A DNA stretch of 64,000 bases from JBBRCE01 sp038205115 (GTDB lineage: Bacteria > Planctomycetota > Planctomycetia > Pirellulales > JBBRCE01). The notes below the pieces were generated by a model. The model did not search any database, was not told the DNA's origin, and was given only the letters and a program-made list of their open reading frames with translations. The DNA lies in assembly GCA_038205115.1 (NCBI GenBank), contig JBBRCE010000023.1:8389-72388 (forward strand), given 5' to 3'. The position numbers were made by a program, and so were the translations under genes. Of this stretch, positions 1-7,433 are shown piece by piece (the first letter of the stretch is position 1; each line of letters starts with the position of its first letter).

Positions 1-365
1 GTGAAGGGCGCGTGCAGGCAGCCATTGTCGGTGCCGACCGGATTGCCGCCAACGGCGACGCGGCCAACAAGATCGGCACCTATGGCGTGGCCGTGCTCTG
101 CGCCCACCACGAAATACCATTCTACGTCGCCGCGCCAACCAGTACTTTCGATCTGTCGCTGCCCACCGGCGACGGCATTCCGATCGAACAACGTGCGGCC
201 AGCGAAATCACTCACGGCTTCGGGCGACAAACCGCGCCGGATGGAATTCAGGTCTATAATCCCGCGTTCGACGTCACGCCTGCCGCGCTCATCGCCGGCA
301 TCATCACCGAACGGGGCATCATCCGCCCGGTCAACGCAACCACCGTGGCGGCCATGGTCCGTTAA
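1..365 (+). CDS. mtnA: S-methyl-5-thioribose-1-phosphate isomerase, C-terminal part
   Basis: The window opens inside this gene. The reading frame is open from base 3 to a TAA at 363-365. The peptide begins EGRVQAAIVGADRIAANGD, which matches the conserved GADRIAANGD loop of the MtnA/eIF2B-like isomerases. It continues with NKIGTY, the region holding the active-site Asp and neighbouring substrate-binding residues, and with a PFYVAAPTSTFD segment typical of the C-terminal Rossmann-like domain. Family members isomerise methylthioribose-1-phosphate to methylthioribulose-1-phosphate in cytosolic methionine salvage. Only about the last 120 residues are visible. A regulatory eIF2B-like paralog cannot be excluded completely, but the GADRIAANGD and PTSTFD motifs favour MtnA. 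Confidence 0.88.
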   Translation, partial: EGRVQAAIVGADRIAANGDAANKIGTYGVAVLCAHHEIPFYVAAPTSTFDLSLPTGDGIPIEQRAASEITHGFGRQTAPDGIQVYNPAFDVTPAALIAGIITERGIIRPVNATTVAAMVR

Positions 366-458
366 GTTGCGGGTGCCGCATCGCTGCGGACTGTGTCGGC
401 GAGGCGATGAGTTGCGCCGCCGGTTTTTCGGCTCTCGGTTGCCAGGAGTTCGCTCGAT

Positions 459-1508
459 ATGGAAAACAGTCAACAGGTTGCTCCGCCTGCGCGCCATCCC
501 TGGCGCTGGTTCAAGCGAATTGTGAGATTTGCTCTGGTCGCAATGCTCTTGGCGGCAATCTACGTTTGGTGGACCATGATTCGCATGCCTGGCGCGAGCT
601 ACCAGGGCGAGTTGCCGGCCGCCGATGCGGGGCTGCAAACGCTGACGGACGAATTGCGCCGCGACGTGCAGCAGCTTTCCGTGGAGATTGGCGAACGGAA
701 TCTTCGACACCGTCCGTGGCAACTGGCCGGTGCAGCCAAGTATATCGAGCATCAATTCTCTGTCGCAGGGCTCGAATCTCTTCGTCAAACATACGAAGTC
801 GACGGCCAAGAATGTTCGAATCTGATTGCCGAACTGCCGGGGCAGTCGCGGTCCGCCGAGATCGTGGTGATCGGCGCGCATTACGACACGTTCGCCGGCA
901 CGCCCGGCGCCAACGATAACACCACCGGCGTGGCGGGCATGCTGGCCGTGGCCCGTTTCATGGCCAGGCATCACCCGGAGCGCACGCTGCGGTTCGTGGC
1001 GTTCGTGAACGAAGAGCCGCCCTACTTCCAAACCGATGACATGGGCTCGCGCGTTTACGCCCGCGAGTGTCGGCAGAAGAACGAGCAGATCGTGGCGATG
1101 CTTAGTCTGGAAATGCTAGGCTACTACAGCGACGAGCCTGGAAGCCAGACCTACCCGCCGCCGCTAGGTTTAATTTATTCATCGCGGGCGAATTTCATCG
1201 GCTTGATCGGCAATACTGCCTCGCGCGACTTGGCCTGGCAGATTGTCGGCTCGTTCCGACGGCACGAATCGTTTCCGTCCGAAGGCGCGGCGGTGCCAGC
1301 CGCGATTCCCGGCGTCGGCTTTTCCGATCAGTGGTCGTTTTGGCAAGAGCGGTATCCGGCCATCATGGTCACCGACACCGCTTTTTTCCGCTACGCGCAC
1401 TACCACCGCCCGGACGACACCATCGACAAACTGAATTTCGACCGCATGGCACGCGTCGTCCGGGGCTTGCAGCAAGTGGTGCTGGATCTGGCCAACGGGG
1501 GTGCTTAA
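459..1508 (+). CDS. M28-family zinc peptidase, membrane-anchored
   Basis: This 349-residue protein has one N-terminal membrane segment (about residues 21-40) followed by an M28 aminopeptidase-like domain. The expected metal site can be read directly: H141 and D143 in GAHYDTF, D153 in GANDNTTG, the Glu pair at 185-186 in NEEPP, E218 in LEMLGYY, and a late His in HYHRPDDT (around 316). Known relatives are co-catalytic zinc exopeptidases or glutaminyl-cyclase-like enzymes. The anchor suggests that the catalytic domain works outside the cytoplasmic membrane. The ATG is preceded by CCAGGAG about ten bases upstream. It follows mtnA on the same strand after 93 bp, and I see no functional link between them. 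The substrate cannot be predicted. Confidence 0.85.
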   Translation: MENSQQVAPPARHPWRWFKRIVRFALVAMLLAAIYVWWTMIRMPGASYQGELPAADAGLQTLTDELRRDVQQLSVEIGERNLRHRPWQLAGAAKYIEHQFSVAGLESLRQTYEVDGQECSNLIAELPGQSRSAEIVVIGAHYDTFAGTPGANDNTTGVAGMLAVARFMARHHPERTLRFVAFVNEEPPYFQTDDMGSRVYARECRQKNEQIVAMLSLEMLGYYSDEPGSQTYPPPLGLIYSSRANFIGLIGNTASRDLAWQIVGSFRRHESFPSEGAAVPAAIPGVGFSDQWSFWQERYPAIMVTDTAFFRYAHYHRPDDTIDKLNFDRMARVVRGLQQVVLDLANGGA

Positions 1509-1641
1509 ACGCCGTGGTGGATGGTCTTGGCAAACTTGCCACCCTGCCACAACACCACAGCGATGTCGGACTGCGGACTTTGCGGAAAATTGCGCGAGAG
1601 CCATCGACAGAACGGTTGGCGGGTCTCGATCTTGAGCCGAG

Positions 1642-1839
1642 CTATCGTGGTTTTTGACGACCTATACCGTTTTGTCCCGCGGCATCTTCGGCGACTGCAG
1701 GGCTGTCGCCAGCCACCGTTTCCGTGGCCGACATCTGCATCGTTTTTTGGCAGCATTGCGGTGGCTTGGCATCGCGGTCCGCATGTTCGACGCGGCCACA
1801 CGCTTCGCAATGATAAATAACGCCTTGGTGAGTCGCCAT
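1642..1839 (-). CDS. Small desulforedoxin-like zinc-ribbon protein
   Basis: This 65-residue protein starts MATHQGVIYHCEACG. The ATG at 1839 has GGAGA about eleven bases upstream. The Cys pattern CEACG, then roughly 18 residues, then PQCCQKTM is the C-x2-C...CC arrangement of the desulforedoxin/desulfoferrodoxin N-terminal domain, which binds one Fe or Zn ion. The 30 residues after the CC pair are Ala/Gln/Gly-rich and probably disordered. A longer in-frame extension to 2079 is open but has no coding character. The function is unknown; a structural metal knuckle or a redox role are the reasonable guesses. It is convergent with the M28 peptidase gene. Confidence 0.6.
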   Translation of the reverse strand: MATHQGVIYHCEACGRVEHADRDAKPPQCCQKTMQMSATETVAGDSPAVAEDAAGQNGIGRQKPR

Positions 1840-2142
1840 AATCGCAAATTCTCCGTTTGTTAGACATCGCGATAAAGATCGGCGCACGTCCATCGTGCGC
1901 AACGCACGTCTCTTCATTGTAGCAGCAAGCGCGCATCGATGCCTTAACACGCAACTGCGGTTACCACGGTCGGCGCAAAGAAGATTTTGGAATGGCTGTC
2001 CGCTGGCGGCAACCTTTCCGGATGTATTTGCAGAGGGGTTGCCGTTACGAATCGGCTGACCGCAACCTGCTCCCCGCAACCGCAGCGATCAACCCTAGAC
2101 TCCACCCACCTTGCCTGACAGCAAACAACAGGACCTTCCACC
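1840..2142. other. Intergenic region without recognised gene
   Basis: About 300 bp separate the divergently transcribed zinc-ribbon and DUF1036-like genes, so promoters for both should lie here. I see no convincing ORF, RNA gene or strong hairpin. Overlapping short ORFs have no recognisable sequence. Confidence 0.5.
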
Positions 2143-2817
2143 ATGAACGCTCGACATAATTCTTTAACGTCTCTGCTAGCGTTCTTGATGATTGCAACTG
2201 CTGGCTCAGTCAGCCGCGCGACTGAAGCGACCATCGAAAACTACGGCAATACGCCAATCTACGTGGCGATTGCCTACCGACATAGTTATGAAAATCACGT
2301 TGCCAAAGGCTGGTTCAAAATTGAACCCACGCAGAGCCGCACTTTTTCCGCGCCGGACGACCGCGAAATGGCGATGCTGGTCCACCGCGACGGCAAACCG
2401 GTGACGTTTGTCAAACATCAGGAATTCTTGCGGTGGCCAACCGCCGTCGGACAACGATTTGTCGTTGATCGGCCGGGCGACGATGGCCAGGTTCGCTTCC
2501 TGCGATGGGGTGAGAACTTGGAACACACCGCCAGCGTCCAAAAAGGGCACTACCCGAACGGTTGGGCGCTCGCCGATTTCTTCATCCTCGGGGCTGGCAA
2601 GCAGCGCCTGGAAGTCAAGCCGCAGGCGACAGCGTCCCTCGTGGCTGGTCCGCAACGCCTGGACGTTAAGCCAAAGGTGGTCAGCCTGGCGAGTGTCAAA
2701 CCGCAGCGATTGGAAGCCAAGTCGAAGTTAGCCAGTGTAGCCGCAGCCAAACCACAACAAGAGGAACCGAAGCTGCAGTCGGAAGGTGGAATCGCGATCA
2801 TCCCACTGCCAGAATGA
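2143..2817 (+). CDS. Secreted DUF1036-like protein with C-terminal repeats
   Basis: This is a 224-residue protein with a signal peptide (cleavage likely after SRA, near residue 26). The first 80 residues of the mature part (IENYGNTPIYVAIAYR...GWFKIEPTQSRTF) resemble DUF1036, a small beta domain in which a non-charged face and a WF/WW motif recur. From about residue 151 a 16-18-residue unit repeats three times, with the cores QRLEVKP, QRLDVKP and QRLEAKS, giving a Lys/Ala/Val-rich low-complexity tail. The ATG has AGGA ten bases upstream. It is convergent with the esterase gene. The cellular role is not known. The tail may be a cell-wall or membrane-surface binding stretch, which is inference. 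Confidence 0.7.
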   Translation: MNARHNSLTSLLAFLMIATAGSVSRATEATIENYGNTPIYVAIAYRHSYENHVAKGWFKIEPTQSRTFSAPDDREMAMLVHRDGKPVTFVKHQEFLRWPTAVGQRFVVDRPGDDGQVRFLRWGENLEHTASVQKGHYPNGWALADFFILGAGKQRLEVKPQATASLVAGPQRLDVKPKVVSLASVKPQRLEAKSKLASVAAAKPQQEEPKLQSEGGIAIIPLPE

Positions 2818-2895
2818 GTGCTGCGGTTGCCCATCAGGCGGAAAGTCAAACTTCCCTGCTTCCAGGCTGCGAACAGAACGCAGGCCACGCAAACA

Positions 2896-4731
2896 TCAGG
2901 GCATTGGTGACGGATTGGATACGGCCCGCGGAGTGCTCGCTAGTCGTTTTGCGAGCGCCGCGGCCGCCTCGGACTTCAATACCTTCAGCGCGTCGGCGTT
3001 CTTTTTTGCACCATCGGCATCCTGGTGCGTGACTTCGGGCGGAAATTCGCCGAGGTCGGTGCGAAAACAAGGCAGCGGCTGCCAAGGCAAGCCGTTGACC
3101 TTGAGGTTGCCCATGGGCGCACGCGCCCAAGCGTAACGCACCGCGGTGGGTTCCGTGACCAGCGGACTGGACACCACAATCTGCTTATTCCGTTGAGTCT
3201 TGTCAGTGACCGGTTTGGCGATCGCATCGGCCATGTAGAAGATGCCGGACTTGTCGGCGATGGAGAAGCCCTCAAGTTCCGAGCCCTGGTCGTCGGGCAG
3301 CACGGGCTGATCGAAGGTCAGCAGCATTTTGCCGTCTTGCGGGGTGGCGGAGAGCAGTGCGGCCGTGTCCCAGGGAATGCCTTGGACGCTGTAGACGGTT
3401 TTCAGGGCCCAGCGCGCGGCGCGTAGCCCAAGTTCCTTTTTCTTTTTGGTGTGCAACTGCGGAATCTTTTCATCGTAGGCCGGAATCAACGCGGTGTGCT
3501 GCGCGTCTCCGGCATCGGCCAGGCCAAGACGTTGCGCCTCGCGAATGTACGAAGCCGTGGAGAGGCCCTGCTCTTCGAAATTCAGCCGCGTTTGGGCCTC
3601 GCCGCCGGCGCAAAGTTCAATCACGGCGACGGGCAAGTGCGGATCGTTGAAATCCTCGCGCCAGCCTTGCACCATCAGCTTCATCAGGGTGCGGTAGAAA
3701 GCTGGATTGCAACTGGTGTTCATCATGGCGTTGTTGAAGCCTTGATGAAACGCGACGCCTTTGATGTTCAGCCCTTTGAGGACGCCGAACATGCCGTTGT
3801 AGCAGGAGGCCGCGTCGCTGGGGCTACGTCCGGGGACCGACCAGGTGCGGATGCTGCCGTCGGGCTTGGCCGGACGGCGCCGCTTGTTTTCGACGCCCTT
3901 GGCTTTATCGGCGGCGATGGCCTGCTGATATTTCTCTTCGGCCGTTTTCCATTTGTCCATTTCGGCGGCCAGAAACGCGGCCTGGTCGAACTCGCTGCGA
4001 CGCTGGTCAACCCACTTCAGGTAATCGGCCGCCACGGGATCGTCGGCGAACTTGCGACGCGGTACGAGGCTTTCCATTGAAGCGCCACCGCGACCGTCAT
4101 CGATGATGCCGATCGGAATCTGCAGGCTGCGTTGCAGGCACGATCCGAAGACGTAACCGATGGCGCCCATCTCGAGCGCGGTCTCCGGAGTGGCGACTTT
4201 CCAGTTTTTGTCGGTGTCTTTGTTGTTGATGAATTCATCTTTGAGGTCTGTCTCAACATGTTCGGACTCCGCGCCGGAGTTGATCCGCACGTGGCGCAGC
4301 AGTGGCAGATGGGCCATCGAAGCTTCGAAATCGCCGTCGTAAATGCCTTTCAAACTGAAGGCCATGTTACTTTGGCCGTTCATCACCCAGAGGTCGCCGA
4401 CGAGGATATTCTCCAGGCGCAGCGTCTCGGCCCCGGCTTTGACGGTGATCGCCTGCGGAGTGGCATTGGCGGGCTGGGCCGCGAAGCTGACTTCCCAGCG
4501 GCCTTGCTCGCCGGCCGCCTTGCTCTGGGCCGAAAGCGTGCCGAGCGAGACGTCCACATCCGCGCCGGCCGGCGCCCAGCCCCAGATGACTATGGGCTTG
4601 TCGCGCTGTAGCACCATGTTGCTACGAAAAATCCCGTGCACCTTAAGGTTGCCGGCGTTCGCGGCTGCTGGAAACAACGCGATGGTCAGCAGAATGGATA
4701 ACGACCAAAGCAGTGGCTGGCGACGCGGCAT
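2896..4731 (-). CDS. Sialate O-acetylesterase-like SGNH esterase, secreted
   Basis: The chosen start (ATG at 4731, AGGAA just upstream) gives 611 residues with a clean signal peptide ending near ANA (residue 26). A much longer frame reaches upstream, but the signal peptide and ribosome binding site fix this start. The core is the SASA/DUF303 fold: DLWVMNGQSNM carries the nucleophile S121, the block-III region reads AFHQGFNNAM where most relatives have QGESNA, and LHTKKKKELGLR supplies the catalytic His of the DxxH block. The family removes O-acetyl groups from sialic acids or plant xylan and pectin. The divergent neighbour is a sulfatase, which fits a role in stripping substituents from sulfated or acetylated polysaccharides outside the cytoplasm. 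Exact substrate unknown. Confidence 0.85.
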   Translation of the reverse strand: MPRRQPLLWSLSILLTIALFPAAANAGNLKVHGIFRSNMVLQRDKPIVIWGWAPAGADVDVSLGTLSAQSKAAGEQGRWEVSFAAQPANATPQAITVKAGAETLRLENILVGDLWVMNGQSNMAFSLKGIYDGDFEASMAHLPLLRHVRINSGAESEHVETDLKDEFINNKDTDKNWKVATPETALEMGAIGYVFGSCLQRSLQIPIGIIDDGRGGASMESLVPRRKFADDPVAADYLKWVDQRRSEFDQAAFLAAEMDKWKTAEEKYQQAIAADKAKGVENKRRRPAKPDGSIRTWSVPGRSPSDAASCYNGMFGVLKGLNIKGVAFHQGFNNAMMNTSCNPAFYRTLMKLMVQGWREDFNDPHLPVAVIELCAGGEAQTRLNFEEQGLSTASYIREAQRLGLADAGDAQHTALIPAYDEKIPQLHTKKKKELGLRAARWALKTVYSVQGIPWDTAALLSATPQDGKMLLTFDQPVLPDDQGSELEGFSIADKSGIFYMADAIAKPVTDKTQRNKQIVVSSPLVTEPTAVRYAWARAPMGNLKVNGLPWQPLPCFRTDLGEFPPEVTHQDADGAKKNADALKVLKSEAAAALAKRLASTPRAVSNPSPMP

Positions 4732-4936
4732 GTTTGAGTTCCTATTTTGCTTGTTGGAAATTTTGGTTGCGATGTATTCCGTGCGGGATTGAGGGCAAAC
4801 GATTCGGCTGGGCAAACGGTTTGGCTGGATGATCGCCCGGCGAGGGATGCGGGCGGTCATCGCTGCTCGCAAAGTTCCGGTTGAACTCGGTGCTGTTGGA
4901 GCGAGGTCAGGGCAGGCGTATTTCAACAACGTCAAC

Positions 4937-4982
4937 GCACCGTTCGCCGGGGAGGCGAACGGTGCTAAGCAGATATTATACT
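4937..4982 (-). promoter_or_regulatory. Perfect 12-bp hairpin next to a TATAAT box
   Basis: GCACCGTTCGCC (4937-4948) and its exact complement (4954-4965) flank a 5-base GGGGA loop. On the minus strand a TATAAT lies at 4980-4975, just upstream of the hairpin, so a transcript toward the esterase could begin with this stem-loop. The plus strand reads TATACT at 4977-4982. The hairpin has no T tract and therefore does not look like an intrinsic terminator. The rest of the 463-bp divergent region (4732-5194) shows no gene. Confidence 0.45.
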
Positions 4983-5194
4983 CGAACCGAATATGCATAA
5001 CAGACGCGCGAATGCGTGGGAGGCAAGGCACGCACGAAATAAGCGTGCGGGCAGAAGCGTGGCGCGAATCTGCCAAAACGGAAGCAGAACGGTGAATCCC
5101 GCAAGGCGCAACGCTAGAATGATTGCGATTGCGAGCTGGAATCGGTTCGCGGCTCAACGCGGCCCGGATTGACTTTGGAAACAGGATCGAGACC

Positions 5195-6625
5195 ATGAGA
5201 GTTTTGGTGTGCGGCGCACTGCTGCTGTACTGCGGCACTTGCTGGAGCGCGGATTCCGCGGCCAGCGCGAAGCCCAACATCGTGTTCGTGCTGTTCGATG
5301 ATATGGGCTACGGCCAGCCGACTTGCTTTCGGGCGGGTTCGGAATTCAAGACGCCGAATCTCGACCGTCTGGCGCGCGAGTCGATGAAATTCAACGATGC
5401 GCACACGGCCTCTTCGGTTTGCACGCCCACACGGTATGGGCTGCTAACGGGCCGTTATCCCTCGCGGATCGGTCAATACGGTGTGTTGACGACATTCTCG
5501 CCGCCGATCATCGAGCGCGAGCGGGTGACGGTGGCATCCATGCTCAAGCAAGCCGGTTATCACACGGCCTGCATCGGCAAGTGGCATCTGGGCATGAAGT
5601 GGGACGCGCGGCAGGCCGGTGATAAAGAAAAAGCCGCGCCGCTCGGCGCCAAGGCCAGCGAAGGGCCGATTGCGCGCGGCTTCGATCTGTTTGCCGGTTA
5701 CACGCATGCCAGAAACATCGGCATGATCATGGAACAAGATCAAGTGGCCATGCAGTTGGCCGAAGACGCCGTGCAGCCGGCGCTGGGCAAGAAGGCCGTG
5801 GCGTACATCGACGAGCGAGCAAAGAGCGGCGGGCCGTTCTTCCTGTATCTGCCGCTCAGCACGCCGCACACGCCGATTGCGCCGGCCGCCGAGTTCGTCG
5901 GCAAGAGCGGCGCGGAAAAGTATGGCGACTGGCTGTACGAAGGCGACTGGGTGCTTGGCCAGATTCTCGATGCACTGGAGCGCAACCACCTGGCCGACAA
6001 CACGCTGGTGATTGCCACCAGCGACAACGGCGCGGCGGGCCGCGTGTACGCGCCGCTGCGAGGTGCTAAGACCAGCATTTACGAAGGCGGGCACCGCGTG
6101 CCATTTCTCGCTCGTTGGCCTGGCAAGATCAAAGCCGGCTCGACATGCGACGACACGATTTGCCTGAACGACTTGTTGGCCACCAGCGCGGAAATCATCG
6201 GCGCCAAACTTCCCGACAACGCGGCCGAAGACAGCGTGAGCATTCTGGCCGACCTGCTCGGCACGGCGAAGGCTCCGGCGCGCGAAGCCACCGTGCATCA
6301 GTCGGCCAGCGGCGATCTTGCCATCCGCCAGGGGCCTTGGAAGTTGATCTTCAATAAGGCGGGCAGTCGAGAACTCTACAATCTGCAAATCGACTTGAGC
6401 GAAACCAAAGACGTGGCGGCCGCGAACCCCGACGTTGTGGAGAAACTCGTGGCGCTGATGCAACGTTACATCGACAACGGCCGCAGCACGCCGGGCGCGG
6501 CGCAAAAGAACGCCGTGGAGATGACGCTGGGAAAACGCGGCAAAGGCAAAAAGGCCAGCCAGAACAGCATCACGCCGGAAAAGGCCGCCGAGCAACGTAA
6601 CGCGGAAGATCCGTCGTTCGATTAG
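5195..6625 (+). CDS. Secreted Cys-type sulfatase
   Basis: This is a 476-residue arylsulfatase-family (S1) enzyme. The signal peptide covers about residues 1-19. PNIVFVLFDDMGYG gives the two metal-binding Asp residues. SSVCTPTRYGLLTGR holds the CxPxR signature with C76, which in the family is converted to formylglycine by FGE. GKWHLG and the DNGAAG segment provide further metal and substrate ligands. The C-terminal 40 residues are Lys/Ala-rich. The ATG at 5195 was chosen over an in-frame upstream start because the signal peptide begins there. It hydrolyses a sulfate ester outside the cytoplasm. The divergent sialate O-acetylesterase suggests a joint polysaccharide substrate. Sulfatases of this kind are abundant in Pirellulales. 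Confidence 0.92.
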   Translation: MRVLVCGALLLYCGTCWSADSAASAKPNIVFVLFDDMGYGQPTCFRAGSEFKTPNLDRLARESMKFNDAHTASSVCTPTRYGLLTGRYPSRIGQYGVLTTFSPPIIERERVTVASMLKQAGYHTACIGKWHLGMKWDARQAGDKEKAAPLGAKASEGPIARGFDLFAGYTHARNIGMIMEQDQVAMQLAEDAVQPALGKKAVAYIDERAKSGGPFFLYLPLSTPHTPIAPAAEFVGKSGAEKYGDWLYEGDWVLGQILDALERNHLADNTLVIATSDNGAAGRVYAPLRGAKTSIYEGGHRVPFLARWPGKIKAGSTCDDTICLNDLLATSAEIIGAKLPDNAAEDSVSILADLLGTAKAPAREATVHQSASGDLAIRQGPWKLIFNKAGSRELYNLQIDLSETKDVAAANPDVVEKLVALMQRYIDNGRSTPGAAQKNAVEMTLGKRGKGKKASQNSITPEKAAEQRNAEDPSFD

Positions 6626-6816
6626 CGCCGCTTGCCAATCGCTTTGGCGGTAATCGCTTCGGAAGCCAGACCGCTGGGCGACGTTGGGCAACCGCAGCGT
6701 TTACGCAATCGTCGGGCACGCATGTTTGGCGCGGACGCAGAAATTTGACGCGCGGAACTCGTTTGCCTAGCATAGCCAATTGAAGTGTGTCTCCGGATAT
6801 TGATTGGGGGTGCAGC

Positions 6817-7368
6817 ATGAACTCAGCCAGGTTATTGAATGTCGGCGCAATGGTCGCTTGCGCATGTTGCGGACTGCTGGCTACGAACTTGGCGTTTGCC
6901 GGCGACGGGGAGGCGACGGAATTCGTCGGCGGTAAAGGTGGTGGCAAGCTTTTGGAGGTTCCCAGCCCGCATCAAACGCTGACCGGATTTGATGTCACGT
7001 ATGGCGAAATGGGCGCGTCGCGGGTGATTCGCTCGGTGCAAGCGATTTACGATCAGCAGGGGACGCAGGTCCGCGGAAAGACCTACGGCAGCGCGAATCC
7101 GGAACATGTGCGAGTCGAAGCGAAGCCCGGTTATGCGATTGGTGCGATCATTGCTCGCGGCGGCTACCGCGTGGATGGGTTTCGCGCGGTCTTCATGCGC
7201 ATCAAAGGCGATCAATTGGATCCCAGCGAATCGTACGAAAGCCGTTGGCTGGGCGGTCGCGGTGGCTCGGCCGATGTCAAACTCGGCGGCGATCGCCGGC
7301 GGGTGATTGGCATTGCGGGTCGCTACGGCGACGATATCGATGCGCTGGGGCTGATGCTGAACGATTAG
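6817..7368 (+). CDS. Secreted protein with jacalin-like (beta-prism) pattern
   Basis: The product is 183 residues with a signal peptide ending near AFA (residue 28). The mature part shows Gly-rich blocks and a terminal GIAGRYGDDIDALGLML, which resembles the last strand repeat of jacalin-related lectins (GxxGxxxDxIGL). FVGGKGGG at the mature N terminus and WLGGRGGS near residue 150 would be the corresponding Gly-rich loops. Jacalin-type domains bind carbohydrates. A lectin role near the sulfatase is plausible but rests only on this pattern. The ATG at 6817 was chosen because the signal sequence starts there. It is convergent with the TPR gene. Confidence 0.6.
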   Translation: MNSARLLNVGAMVACACCGLLATNLAFAGDGEATEFVGGKGGGKLLEVPSPHQTLTGFDVTYGEMGASRVIRSVQAIYDQQGTQVRGKTYGSANPEHVRVEAKPGYAIGAIIARGGYRVDGFRAVFMRIKGDQLDPSESYESRWLGGRGGSADVKLGGDRRRVIGIAGRYGDDIDALGLMLND

Positions 7369-7433
7369 TTCAGCGAGCGCAAATGGCTGGCTGTGGCCCC
7401 GCTCCGCCATTCACGCATTTTTCAGACGGCGGT

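Noticed and set aside
5444..6691. 415-codon minus-strand ORF opposite the sulfatase
   Set aside because: The plus strand encodes a sulfatase with all family motifs; the antisense frame has no recognisable sequence and follows GC-biased codon shadowing.
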